DNA of 64,000 nt from positions 113,078,029 to 113,142,028 of the forward strand of contig OZ024827.1 in NCBI GenBank assembly GCA_964016985.1. Reading direction: 5' to 3'. Positions 53,848 to 61,917 of this stretch are shown in pieces. Each line of letters begins with the position of its first letter. Positions within the stretch are counted from its first letter, which is position 1. The DNA comes from Anodontia alba. Its lineage: Eukaryota > Mollusca > Bivalvia > Lucinida > Lucinidae. The position numbers were made by a program, and so were the translations under genes. The notes under the pieces were generated by a model. That model worked only from the letters and a program-made list of their open reading frames with translations, did no database searches and was not told the DNA's origin.

Positions 53848-54217
53848 CTGTTTCTGCAAACTTTTACGATTATGTTCTTCAATAGTTCGATTATACTGAA
53901 ATGATACGTGGATTTTAGTAAACTTTAGCATATCTATTCCATTTTTCTCCAAATATTTAAATGATGTTTTCTTGTTTAATTTTCTTTGTGTTTATATCTG
54001 CAATTTTTGGGATGGCTGGAGCTGGGGAAACGGGACTGGAGCGTGAACAAAGTCGGAATACATCTTATGCTTGTTGTACAACGTACCTTTGTGTGTTGGC
54101 GATTGTTATTTTCTTGTACTTTATCAGTTCAGTAACGTGAAGTTGTACACGAATAGAGCTATCGCCAAACGCACAATTATATACCGTGGTAATTACCTTC
54201 CTGCCACGATACAGATT

Positions 54218-57200
54218 ATGTTTTTAATTCACATTTGTGCCATTATCAATCACTCATATTCAATTTGTAAACATTTAAATGCAAACGTCAACTCTTCTTC
54301 ACATCTGGTAATAAACAACATGTTGAGTCGCATTGTTCCAGGAAAACTGTATATCTGCAACTGCGAATTCACCATCCATGGTATAAACCTTTTGTTCACT
54401 TTAACTGTACTGGCATGGCTTTGCGCATTAATACTGCGAGCAGGTGACGTACACCCTAACCCAGGGCCATCTTCCAATTCTTCGAGTACTTCGCTAAATA
54501 CATCTATTGCATCATCTTCCAACATTAACTTTCTCAACCTAGCAAATCATTTGTCTTTCGTACACTATAATGTCCAAAGCCTTGCTCCCAAACTCGACAT
54601 ACTTGCTACAGAACTAATGGATTTTGACATACTAGCGTTCTCTGAAACATGGCTAAGCCCAACAACCAAAAGCGATGACTTAATGATTGATTCGTTTAGT
54701 AAGCCCGAACGAAAGGATAGAGTAGGAGATAGTCACGGTGGCGTAATACTTTATGTTAAAGACTTCATTTTTTATAAGCGTCGTGCTGACTTAGAACTAC
54801 GCGGAATTGAAAACATTTGGATTGAGATTGTAATAAAACACAAACATATTTTATTCGGATTATTTTACAGGCCACCGTCCTCTGATTCGGTTTACTTCTC
54901 TACAGTTGAAGATTCAATTCATTTGGCAATAGACACAGGAATTAGTGACATCATTGTCACAGGAGACTTTAATTACAATATACTTAATACACAATCTTCT
55001 CGGAAAATAACTTCATGCTGTGAACAGTTCTCTCTAACACAGATGATAAATGAACCAACCCATTATACTGAAACATCTTCATCCCTGATAGATTTAGTAC
55101 TTGTTAGTAATAAAGCACATGTTATATCAAGTGGGGTTGGCGACCCATTCTTATGTCAAGAAATACGTTACCATTGTCCTGTTTTTGGAATTCTTAATTT
55201 CTCAAAACCTAAGCGGAAGTCCTTTACTCGTCATATATGGCGATATGATCAAGGGAATTATAATCTCTTAAGAGAAAAAATATCGAATGCTGACTGGCTT
55301 GCTTTACAAAATGATGATATAAATGCATATGCTAAAAGTCTTATAGAGCAACTATTAGATCTAGCTGGAACCTGTATTCCTAACAAAGTCGTCACGATAC
55401 GTCCGGGCGATCCCCCTTGGATTACGTCACGCATAAAACTACTTATTCGGAAGCGTAAAAGAGCGTATAGGAAAGCTAGAAGAACGGATAACCCTTCAGA
55501 TTGGCGTAAATTCAAAAAAATTCGTAACAAGGGTATCTCCGCAATCCGAGAATCTAAACAGGCTATAAATGACCGTTTTGCAGAAAGGTTAAAGTCTGGT
55601 AATCTCACTTCTAAACAGTGGTGGTCTGTCCTTAAGTCGTTCATTTCATCTAAAAGCAACTCTTCTATTCCGCCTTTGGAAAAAGATGGCTTAATATACA
55701 CTGATGATTTAGAAAAAGCTAACTTACTGAACGATTTCTTTCGAGATCAAACTTTACTAGATGACAAAAATGCTGTACTTCCTGAAATTGATCCCTATCC
55801 TGTCCATGACAATCTTAGTTCACTATCTGTGACACCCGAAGAAGTAGAACTTACAATGAAAGCTCTCCCTATCGGGAAAGCTACAGGCCCAGATGGAATA
55901 AGTAATCGTATGCTTAAAGAAATCTCAAAGGAAATATCTATCCCTGTTGCTGCCCTTTTCAACTATTCTTTTAGTATTGGAAAAGTTCCTGATGCTTTTA
56001 AGGAGTCACATGTCTGTCCTGTGCCTAAAGGAGGCAACCCAGCAGATGTTGCTAATAATCGACCAATCTCATTGCTTAGTAACTTAGATAAAACACAAGA
56101 ACGACTTGTTTTTAAGCATCTGTACAATCATTTTCACGATAATAACATTATAACCCCCTTTCAATCTGGTTTTATGCCAGGGGACTCTACTGTCAACCAA
56201 CTCACTTATCTTTACAATACTTTTTGTCACGCTCTGGACTCTGGAAAAGAAGTGCGTGTAGTCTTTTGTGATATCACAAAAGCATTTGATCGTGTTTGGC
56301 ACGCAGGTCTTATACATAAATTGCGTGCAGCAGGAATCTCGGGTCAACTGCTCAAATGGTTCACAAGCTATCTAGAAAACAGGAAACAGCGTGTAGTGCT
56401 TCCTGGTGCTCAATCTGATTGGAACTTCATTCACGCTGGAGTACCCCAAGGTTCTATTCTCGGTCCTCTTCTCTTTCTTCTTTATATAAACGACATAGTT
56501 ACAGAGATAGGCTCAAACATTCGTCTCTTCGCTGATGATACTAGTCTATTTATAATAGTTGATAACCCGAACACAGCAGCAAATATCATTAATTCAGACC
56601 TTCAGAGAATAACTCGATGGGCAGCTATGTGGTTAGTAAAATTTCACCCAAACAAAAATGAAGCATTACTAATATCGCGCAAATTAGACAGACAAAATCA
56701 TCCACCTCTTTTTATGCTAAACAATCAAATAAATGAAGTAGAATTTCATAAACATTTAGGCCTATACTTCTCATCTGACTGCTCCTGGCACCATCATATT
56801 AATTATATAAAGCAAAAAGCCTGGACAAGGATAAATATTATGCGCAAACTAAAATTTGACCTTGACCGTAAGTCTCTTGAAATCATCTATACCTCTTTTA
56901 TCAGACCAATACTTGAGTATGCCGATGTAATATGGGATAATTGTTCTCATCAAGAAAAGCAAGAACTTGAAAAGATCCAAACCGAAGCTGCAAGAATAGC
57001 GACAGGTGCTACAAAACTTGTTTCGATCGAAAAATTGTATGAAGAGGTGTGCTGGGAACGCTTAGAAACTAGAAGATGGAAGCACAAACTTGTTCTTTTC
57101 CACAAAATGGTTTATAATATCACCCCGCAATATCTGTCAAATCTTGTTCCACCATTGGTTCAAAACGTTTCACGATACAATTTGAGAAATGAAAATAACC

Positions 57201-57703
57201 TCCAAACTATATATTCACGAACTACCCAATACTCTAATTCATTCCTGCCATCGGTGGTAAGAGGTTGGAATAGCTTACCTTGTGCTGATAGAGACACAGA
57301 TACGACAAATTCTTTTAAGCAACGTTTAAATCAGAACATGGTATGCGTTCCAAAGTATTACTATACTGGCAAACGTAAATTACAAATTTTACATACCAGA
57401 ATTAGAACTGGGTGTAGTTCTCTAAACTTCGATCTTTTTTCGAAAAACATTGTAGATTCGCCCCTATGTACCTGCGGTAGTGGTAATATTGAAAACGCTG
57501 ATCACTTCTTCCTAAGATGCCCTCTGTACATAGATCAAAGAACTGAGCTTACAAACAGCATACTCCTCTACACAACAATGACTCTAAATGTACTTTTATC
57601 CGGGGACGAATCACTACCTCACAATTTGAATGTGGCAATATTTGACAGCGTCCAAAAATATATACTGGCAACAAAAAGATTTAGTAGTAATAGAACTAGG
57701 TAA
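54218..57703 (+). CDS. LINE ORF2: endonuclease-reverse transcriptase
   Basis: 1161 residues from the ATG at 54218; the frame opens 49 codons earlier from a TTG, and a second ATG is at 54320. It nicks target DNA and copies the element RNA there. Order: a hydrophobic segment (LLFTLTVLAWLCALIL, about 58-73), a 2A-like motif GDVHPNPGP (76-84), an APE-type endonuclease (FVHYNVQSLAPK, FSETWLSP, VTGDFNYNIL, SLIDLVLVS), then reverse transcriptase (KATGPDGISN, CDITKAFDRVW, GVPQGSILGPLLFLLYINDI and the catalytic FADDTSL). Last comes a C-terminal Cys/His knuckle (CTCGSG ... HFFLRCPLY). The usual SDH of the endonuclease reads RYH (EIRYHCPVF), so one conserved Asp is missing. This fits CR1/L2/Crack-like LINEs. 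No internal stops. Confidence 0.9.
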   Translation: MFLIHICAIINHSYSICKHLNANVNSSSHLVINNMLSRIVPGKLYICNCEFTIHGINLLFTLTVLAWLCALILRAGDVHPNPGPSSNSSSTSLNTSIASSSNINFLNLANHLSFVHYNVQSLAPKLDILATELMDFDILAFSETWLSPTTKSDDLMIDSFSKPERKDRVGDSHGGVILYVKDFIFYKRRADLELRGIENIWIEIVIKHKHILFGLFYRPPSSDSVYFSTVEDSIHLAIDTGISDIIVTGDFNYNILNTQSSRKITSCCEQFSLTQMINEPTHYTETSSSLIDLVLVSNKAHVISSGVGDPFLCQEIRYHCPVFGILNFSKPKRKSFTRHIWRYDQGNYNLLREKISNADWLALQNDDINAYAKSLIEQLLDLAGTCIPNKVVTIRPGDPPWITSRIKLLIRKRKRAYRKARRTDNPSDWRKFKKIRNKGISAIRESKQAINDRFAERLKSGNLTSKQWWSVLKSFISSKSNSSIPPLEKDGLIYTDDLEKANLLNDFFRDQTLLDDKNAVLPEIDPYPVHDNLSSLSVTPEEVELTMKALPIGKATGPDGISNRMLKEISKEISIPVAALFNYSFSIGKVPDAFKESHVCPVPKGGNPADVANNRPISLLSNLDKTQERLVFKHLYNHFHDNNIITPFQSGFMPGDSTVNQLTYLYNTFCHALDSGKEVRVVFCDITKAFDRVWHAGLIHKLRAAGISGQLLKWFTSYLENRKQRVVLPGAQSDWNFIHAGVPQGSILGPLLFLLYINDIVTEIGSNIRLFADDTSLFIIVDNPNTAANIINSDLQRITRWAAMWLVKFHPNKNEALLISRKLDRQNHPPLFMLNNQINEVEFHKHLGLYFSSDCSWHHHINYIKQKAWTRINIMRKLKFDLDRKSLEIIYTSFIRPILEYADVIWDNCSHQEKQELEKIQTEAARIATGATKLVSIEKLYEEVCWERLETRRWKHKLVLFHKMVYNITPQYLSNLVPPLVQNVSRYNLRNENNLQTIYSRTTQYSNSFLPSVVRGWNSLPCADRDTDTTNSFKQRLNQNMVCVPKYYYTGKRKLQILHTRIRTGCSSLNFDLFSKNIVDSPLCTCGSGNIENADHFFLRCPLYIDQRTELTNSILLYTTMTLNVLLSGDESLPHNLNVAIFDSVQKYILATKRFSSNRTR
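54443..54469 (+). other. 2A-like motif near the ORF2 N-terminus
   Basis: Encodes GDVHPNPGP directly after a hydrophobic segment. The 2A consensus is D-V/I-E-x-N-P-G-P, at which ribosomes skip the last Gly-Pro bond. The Glu is His here, but the NPGP core and preceding Asp-Val are kept. 2A-like sequences, some overlapping signal-like stretches, are described in APE-type LINEs of invertebrates (published for this class; recalled, not checked). If active it would release an ~83-residue leader from the endonuclease-RT. Confidence 0.6.
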
Positions 57704-58069
57704 AAAACTTTTAGAGATATTTTCAGATACTGATATTTAACATATAATTACTAAATTGAATTGTTGTTTTACCGAAGTTTTCTGAAACTACCACGGTAAC
57801 AGTCTATTCTTAGTAATATAAAATGGCTGTATCGATCGTGTCTCCAGTCCCATCCCCTTTGTTCCAGCTCACTATGTTTTTTCGTTCCTCTTCTCTCTTA
57901 ACTCCTGCTTTAATGCTTTATTTTTTTCTCTTTCTTTTCACATTAAATGGAATTTATATATCTACATGTTTCTTTACAACCAGATATTAAGTCGTATATT
58001 TTTCAGGTTTGTTCTGCTTAAGTGAATAACAATTCGACATATTGATTCATGTATGTACTTAATATACTA

Positions 58070-58352
58070 CATCACGAAAACACGCCTATATAATTTTGAC
58101 CCCCTTGAACCCCACTTTTATATAGTAAAACTGGGGTTTACAGAGGTATACATTAGTTTACTTATTTCTGCTCAGGATATGGTTTGTGGGTACTCGTTGG
58201 AACCGCCTCGACGAGGCCGTTCTAACGATTGCCCACAATGTGTGTTTTGGGCGGAGATAGAAATAGAAAAAATATCAGATTTCTTATCTGAAAAATTTCA
58301 TTTTTTGGTGGTAAAATTTTCAATATATTTGAATAGGCGTGTTTTCGTGATG
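58070..58352. repeat. MITE family H, TA-flanked, in the LINE 3' region
   Basis: TA at 58068-58069 and 58353-58354. Ends 'catcacgaaaacacgcctat' and 'ataggcgtgttttcgtgatg' are perfect inverses over 20 bp. The centre is the B/H hairpin core ('gtgggtactcgttggaaccg', tip 'cctcgacgagg'). TIR plus TA suggests Tc1/mariner-type mobilisation, possibly by an enzyme related to the one at 47193-48263, though the ends differ. Confidence 0.78.
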
Positions 58353-58662
58353 TAACAGCAACAAAATGTTTAATTGCTGGTTGTACTCTTCATTGACGTT
58401 TTATTCCTGTTTTTCTCCCTTTCCTTCTGTTAGTATTTTTTTCTTTTGTATATTCCTGTATTGAAACTTACAGTCAGTTGTCCTTTGTTGACAAGAATGT
58501 CATCGATAAATCAACTTGCCATAGAACTATTACAGCTTTATTACCATGTTCTAGGAGAAGAACTAAATAAGCTTTAAGCTTCCGTTCTGATCCTAAATGT
58601 TTGTATTGTCTTCATTGTTATATCTGTACACAAACTGAAATTCTGAATAAATATGTTTAAAC

Positions 58663-58807
58663 TAACAAATCCTAAAATTTGATTAACCTTAGTGACAATT
58701 TCATTAATATGTGTATTCCAGGTCAGGTCGTTGGAAATACTTACCCCTAGGTAGCGTGCACTATCAACAGACTCCAATATCTAACCATGAAGGGTATACT
58801 GGGAGTG
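58663..58807. repeat. 145-bp direct repeat, right copy (target duplication of the LINE)
   Basis: Identical by eye to 50234-50378, including the in-frame TAG (58781-58783). The stop therefore predates the insertion. Confidence 0.85.
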
Positions 58808-59171
58808 GATAAGCTGTCTAGCTCTGCTAATGTGCAGAACTTGACATTTACTTGGGTTAAATTCCATGTCCCAGGTTCGTTCCCATTCTTGTAGAGTGTT
58901 AAGATCATTTTGGAGAATGCGACTGTCATTTTGATTTCTCACAGTGAGGTAAACTGCAGTATCATCCGCAAATAATCTGACCTGAGACTGAATGTTTTCT
59001 GGGAGGTCATTAATGTAAAGCAAGAAGAGAAGTGGGCCCAGTACTGAGCCCTGTGGCACGCCTGAAGTGACGGGTACTTCTGACGAACATTCACCCTCAA
59101 GCACTACAGCCTGGGTTCGACCCCCCAAGAAAGAGCTAATCCATTTGAGAGCTTTTCCTTTAATGCCGTAA
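58808..59171 (-). pseudogene. Decayed LINE reverse transcriptase, catalytic part
   Basis: Minus-strand translation gives GKALKWISSFLGGRTQ, SGVPQGSVLGPLLFLLYIND and the catalytic FADDTAVYL, then the region leading to HISRARQL. Reading on through the 145-bp repeat meets a TAG stop. Upstream (above 59171) the element is cut by MITE H, and no endonuclease is found. It belongs with 49736-50378. The family is CR1/Jockey-group, distinct from the ORF2 that split it. Confidence 0.85.
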
Positions 59172-59697
59172 GACATGCCTATATAATTTTGACCCCGCTT
59201 AAACCTCACTTTTATATAGTATAACTGGGGTTTACAGGGGTATACATCGAGGGTTGAGCGCAAGACTCAAACATATTTTTGAAACCCTTGTTTAGTGGCA
59301 ACTTGGACCCCTTTGTAAACAATGCAAATTTAGGTGCCATTGCTCATACGAGCAATGGCACCTAAATTTTCATTGTTTACAGAAAGAAATGTTGTAATCT
59401 TCATAACGCCTTCATGGTGAGGAGATTAGGTTTGGGGAAAAACAACCATCTGACTTACGCTAGTCTTGCGCTCAACCCTCGACATATTTTTTCTTATTTT
59501 TTTGCTCAAAAACATAGATTGTGGGTACTCGTTAGAACCGCCTTGTAGAAGTACGCACAATCTATGTTTTGAGTAGAAATATGAAAAAGAATGTTTTGAG
59601 TAGAAATATGAAAATTATCAGAATTTTTTATCTGAAAATTTTCATTTTTTTGGTGATAAAATTTTCAATATATTTGAAAAGGCATGTTTTCGTAATG
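59172..59697. repeat. MITE family H interrupted by a hairpin element
   Basis: 'acatgcctatataattttga' and 'cttttatatagtataactgg' mark the left half; 'cttatttttttgctcaaaaa' and 'aaaggcatgttttcgtaatg' mark the right half. An element at 59248-59481 sits between. Part of the core hairpin is deleted ('ccgccttgtagaagtacgca') and a ~24-bp segment near 59565-59605 is duplicated. Confidence 0.65.
59248..59481. mobile_element. 234-bp hairpin element nested in MITE H
   Basis: Inverted ends 'cgagggttgagcgcaagact' and 'agtcttgcgctcaaccctcg' are perfect over 20 bp. ACAT stands on both sides (59244-59247, 59482-59485), consistent with a 4-bp target duplication. An inner hairpin pairs 'aatttaggtgccattgct' with its complement around 'catacg'. 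No coding capacity. Confidence 0.72.
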
Positions 59698-60045
59698 TGA
59701 TTTCACTGCAGCTGGTTTCAAGTTTCGTGTGGCGGCCGTAAAAAAGTCTCCCTGTACTTCATCATGGTGCAGTTTTTATTTTTCCTTGGGACCATATTGA
59801 GCCCATTTGGCATCTTGGGAAACCGAGTTCCATTACGAAAACACGCCTACTCAAATATATAGAAAATTTCACCTCCAAAAACTGAAAATTTTCAGATAAA
59901 AAAATCTGATATTTTTCATATTTCTGCTCAAAATATAGATTGTGGGTACTCGTTATCCTACAAGTGACGAGTCATATTAAGAGTCTCGGTGATTTTCGTT
60001 CTTTTATGCTTTCTTTGTTTCCAAGGGCAATATTTATAGATTTTA
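59698..60045. repeat. Composite repeat R1-H-R2 (right copy)
   Basis: 'gatttcactgcagctgg', 'ggcggccgtaaaaaagtctc' and 'acttcatcatggtgcag' match R1 of 48980-49144; a reduced MITE H follows (59826-59955), then 'ggtgattttcgttctttta' and 'atttatagattttatta' match R2. It is in the same orientation as the left copy, about 10.6 kb away. Confidence 0.6.
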
Positions 60046-60149
60046 TTAGAATGCTCTTCTGTGGAAATGCACATAACTAATCAGACGATTGCAGAGCTAT
60101 CTCGGTTTGACGACATATAGAGTTAGAACATTTCGTGGCAAAAATCGGT

Positions 60150-60470
60150 CTCTTTTTTTTTTTTTTTTTTTTTTTGTTTTTTGCATATTTGGGAAGAATA
60201 TGTCAGCACTTGCCATGGTATTTGAAAAGGTGTAAAATCGAGTGGCAGTTGATATGTTTTGACAAGGCATTCCAGGGTATTTGTGGCTTCTTGATGAAGT
60301 CCCTGGTCAAATTCAGCAGACGACAAAATTGAGGACATTTTTCTTATTTTTTTCCCCCAGAAAATAAGGTTTGACATTTTATGCGAAGTATAACTTTAAT
60401 TTGTATAAAACAACTAATCTGGGAAAAATAAGAAACTATTTCAAATGTCTTCCGGCCCAGTATGCAAACG
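60150..60470. repeat. Poly-T tract and MITE family A
   Basis: A 26-base T-rich run (60150-60175) is followed by about 130 bp of unassigned sequence. Then comes MITE A (about 60305-60470) with 'attcagcagacgacaaaatt', 'cagaaaataaggtttgacat' and 'cagtatgcaaacgg' before TTAA (60471-60474). The loop differs from other A copies. Confidence 0.5.
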
Positions 60471-60639
60471 GTTAAACATATCTATTTACCGAATTACTAC
60501 ACGTGCTGTTTTAAGATTTTATTTATTATTTTTTTTAATCTTAGTTAATTTATCTAATGTATTGAATTATCATGACGGAATAAAATACTGATGCATATAG
60601 CTAGTTCTTTCATAAATTATTTAAGGAAAATGGATACAC

Positions 60640-60940
60640 TGTCATGGCAGGTAACTCTATAAGAATCGTTTTTTGCTTCCCTTCCGAAAAGGGCTCTACT
60701 CGAAAAGGAAATATTTTGCTCCCAATTGGGAGCAAATTCTTTCCTTTTAGAGTTGACCTCTTTTCAGAGGAGGGGATTAGTGCACATGAAAGCAAACAGA
60801 TAGCCGCAACAAATGAAGGTTTAGCATTTAACGTGAACTGTCCGCTTGGCAGACGATTCACATGAAACGCTAAACTTTATTTTCTCTGAAAAAAAAAATG
60901 TCGTCTGCTGCAGTTGTGATTAGCGCATTAAATGAGAATT
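60640..60940. repeat. Palindromic repeat I next to MITE A2
   Basis: 60685-60765: 'ctactcgaaaaggaaatatt', 'ttgctcccaattgggagcaa' and 'attctttccttttagagttg' form a hairpin (related to 23140-23220). 60815-60940: 'tttagcatttaacgtgaact' pairs with 'gattcacatgaaacgctaaa', followed by 'gtcgtctgctgcagttgtga', which is MITE A2. Overlapping frames on both strands (60610-60865) are repeat translations. Confidence 0.55.
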
Positions 60941-61313
60941 AATACTCTCAAAAGTTTTTTTGATGTGCTGCCTTCTCGTGAGCCCATTGACCATCTTTAT
61001 GGACTCCAGTGTTTACAAAGTAAACAAGTAAATAAAAAGAACCAATCGTGGAGATAAAGTAGGTATAATAAAGTAACACCTTTTACCAAATTATCACCTC
61101 CCTCTGGGGAGAGAGATGACAAATTGTCACTTTGTTACTGACAAAGAAATCGAGGGAGATCGACCTTATTTGCAACGCGCCACGCGAAAAAGGTGTCTTC
61201 GGAGCGTATGCGGACATTTAGTCCCCGACTAGCCTGTGCATTTGCGCAGTCATCCGGGGATTTCGTTATCCACTCGAGGTTTCATTGGATATTGTAGATT
61301 AAAACAATCTTAA

Positions 61314-61604
61314 CCCTTAAAGCGCCAGTCACAACTATTGTCGTCTGCTTTGTCATCTGCTTGTGATTTTAAAAGTCATTTTTGCAAACAGTGTGGACCC
61401 AGATCAGACTGCTCCTTTAGGAGCAGTCTGATCTGGGTCCACACTGTTTGCACCAGATCAGACTGCTCCTTTAGGAGCAGTCTGATCTGGGTCCACACTG
61501 TTTGCCTGTATGCAAAAATAGGTTTGAAAAGTTTGCAAGAATATTCAGCAGACGACATAAACAGACGACATTTTCAGATGCAGTTTTTCTTGGCGCTTTA
61601 AGGG
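61314..61604. repeat. MITE family D with duplicated hairpin core
   Basis: TTAA at 61310-61313 and 61605-61608; ends 'cccttaaagcgcc' and 'ggcgctttaaggg'. The hairpin 'accagatcagactgctcctt' and its complement occur twice in tandem (61386-61450 and 61454-61503), so four arms lie in one element. Confidence 0.78.
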
Positions 61605-61608
61605 TTAA

Positions 61609-61838
61609 CTCTTAGGGGGGTTAGCCGAATTTGTAGCAGTCTAAAATTGATTTTATAATTTTTTTCTGAGAAAAATCAGACTTGGCATTTCATGTGAATC
61701 GTCTGCTGGGCAGACGATTCACATATAATGTCAAACCTTATTTTCTTTGGAACACACATGCACGCACGTGTGTGCGCGTGCACACATACACAACATGAAA
61801 ATGTCGTCTGTTGCAGTTGTGATTAGCACTTTAAGGGG
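61609..61838. repeat. MITE family A2, sharing a TTAA with the adjacent MITE D
   Basis: Left TTAA 61605-61608 (shared) and right TTAA 61839-61842. The arms are 'cttggcatttcatgtgaatc' and 'gacgattcacatataatgtc' around 'gtctgctgggcag'. 'gtcgtctgttgcagttgtga' and 'ttagcactttaagggg' close the element. An alternating purine-pyrimidine insert lies at 61744-61790. Confidence 0.7.
61744..61790. repeat. Alternating purine-pyrimidine stretch
   Basis: 'acacatgcacgcacgtgtgtgc' followed by 'gcgtgcacacatacacaac'. It is largely alternating and partly palindromic, so it is prone to Z-DNA or a cruciform. It replaces part of the right arm of MITE A2. Confidence 0.6.
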
Positions 61839-61917
61839 TTAAAGAAAGACCCTGATCTTACTGTACGGCCTGGCTTTGATTTACTGCTCGTTTATGATCT
61901 TAATTCACATACATGAC

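Larger units (their letters stand above)
51671..54217 (+). other. ORF1-ORF2 spacer of the LINE
   Basis: 2.5 kb without a convincing gene. It contains MITE J-like hairpins (51800-52110: 'actctgattagactgcgcgt', 'gcccgatcagactgagtc'), an (AC)n tract, a diverged tandem duplication (53350-53690) and a (CATA)n tract. A 213-codon frame at 53244-53885 is an artefact of the tandem duplication plus the CATA repeat. Spacers between LINE ORFs are usually short, so this one is unusual. Confidence 0.6.
50379..58662 (+). mobile_element. Full-length non-LTR retrotransposon, CR1-group, 8.3 kb
   Basis: Bounded by the identical 145-bp repeats. The order is: 350-bp 5' leader with 'accaaatatggcgacggttg' (YY1-like core) near 50399, ORF1 (50729-51670), a 2.5-kb spacer, ORF2 (54218-57703), and a 3' region containing MITE H (58070-58352) and ending 'ctgaataaatatgtttaaac', with an AATAAA signal close to the end and no poly-A tail. 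Both ORFs lack stops. It inserted in the opposite orientation into an older LINE. Identical flanks imply a recent event or, alternatively, an assembly duplication. Confidence 0.82.

Noticed and set aside
53244..53885. 213-codon frame
   Set aside because: Made of a diverged tandem duplication followed by a CATA microsatellite, which is open in several frames on both strands.
54010..57880. Possible inverted repeats bracketing ORF2 ('gagctgg...gggactggag' near 54020 and the reverse near 57845)
   Set aside because: Matches are short and gapped; the 145-bp flanks already explain the element limits.
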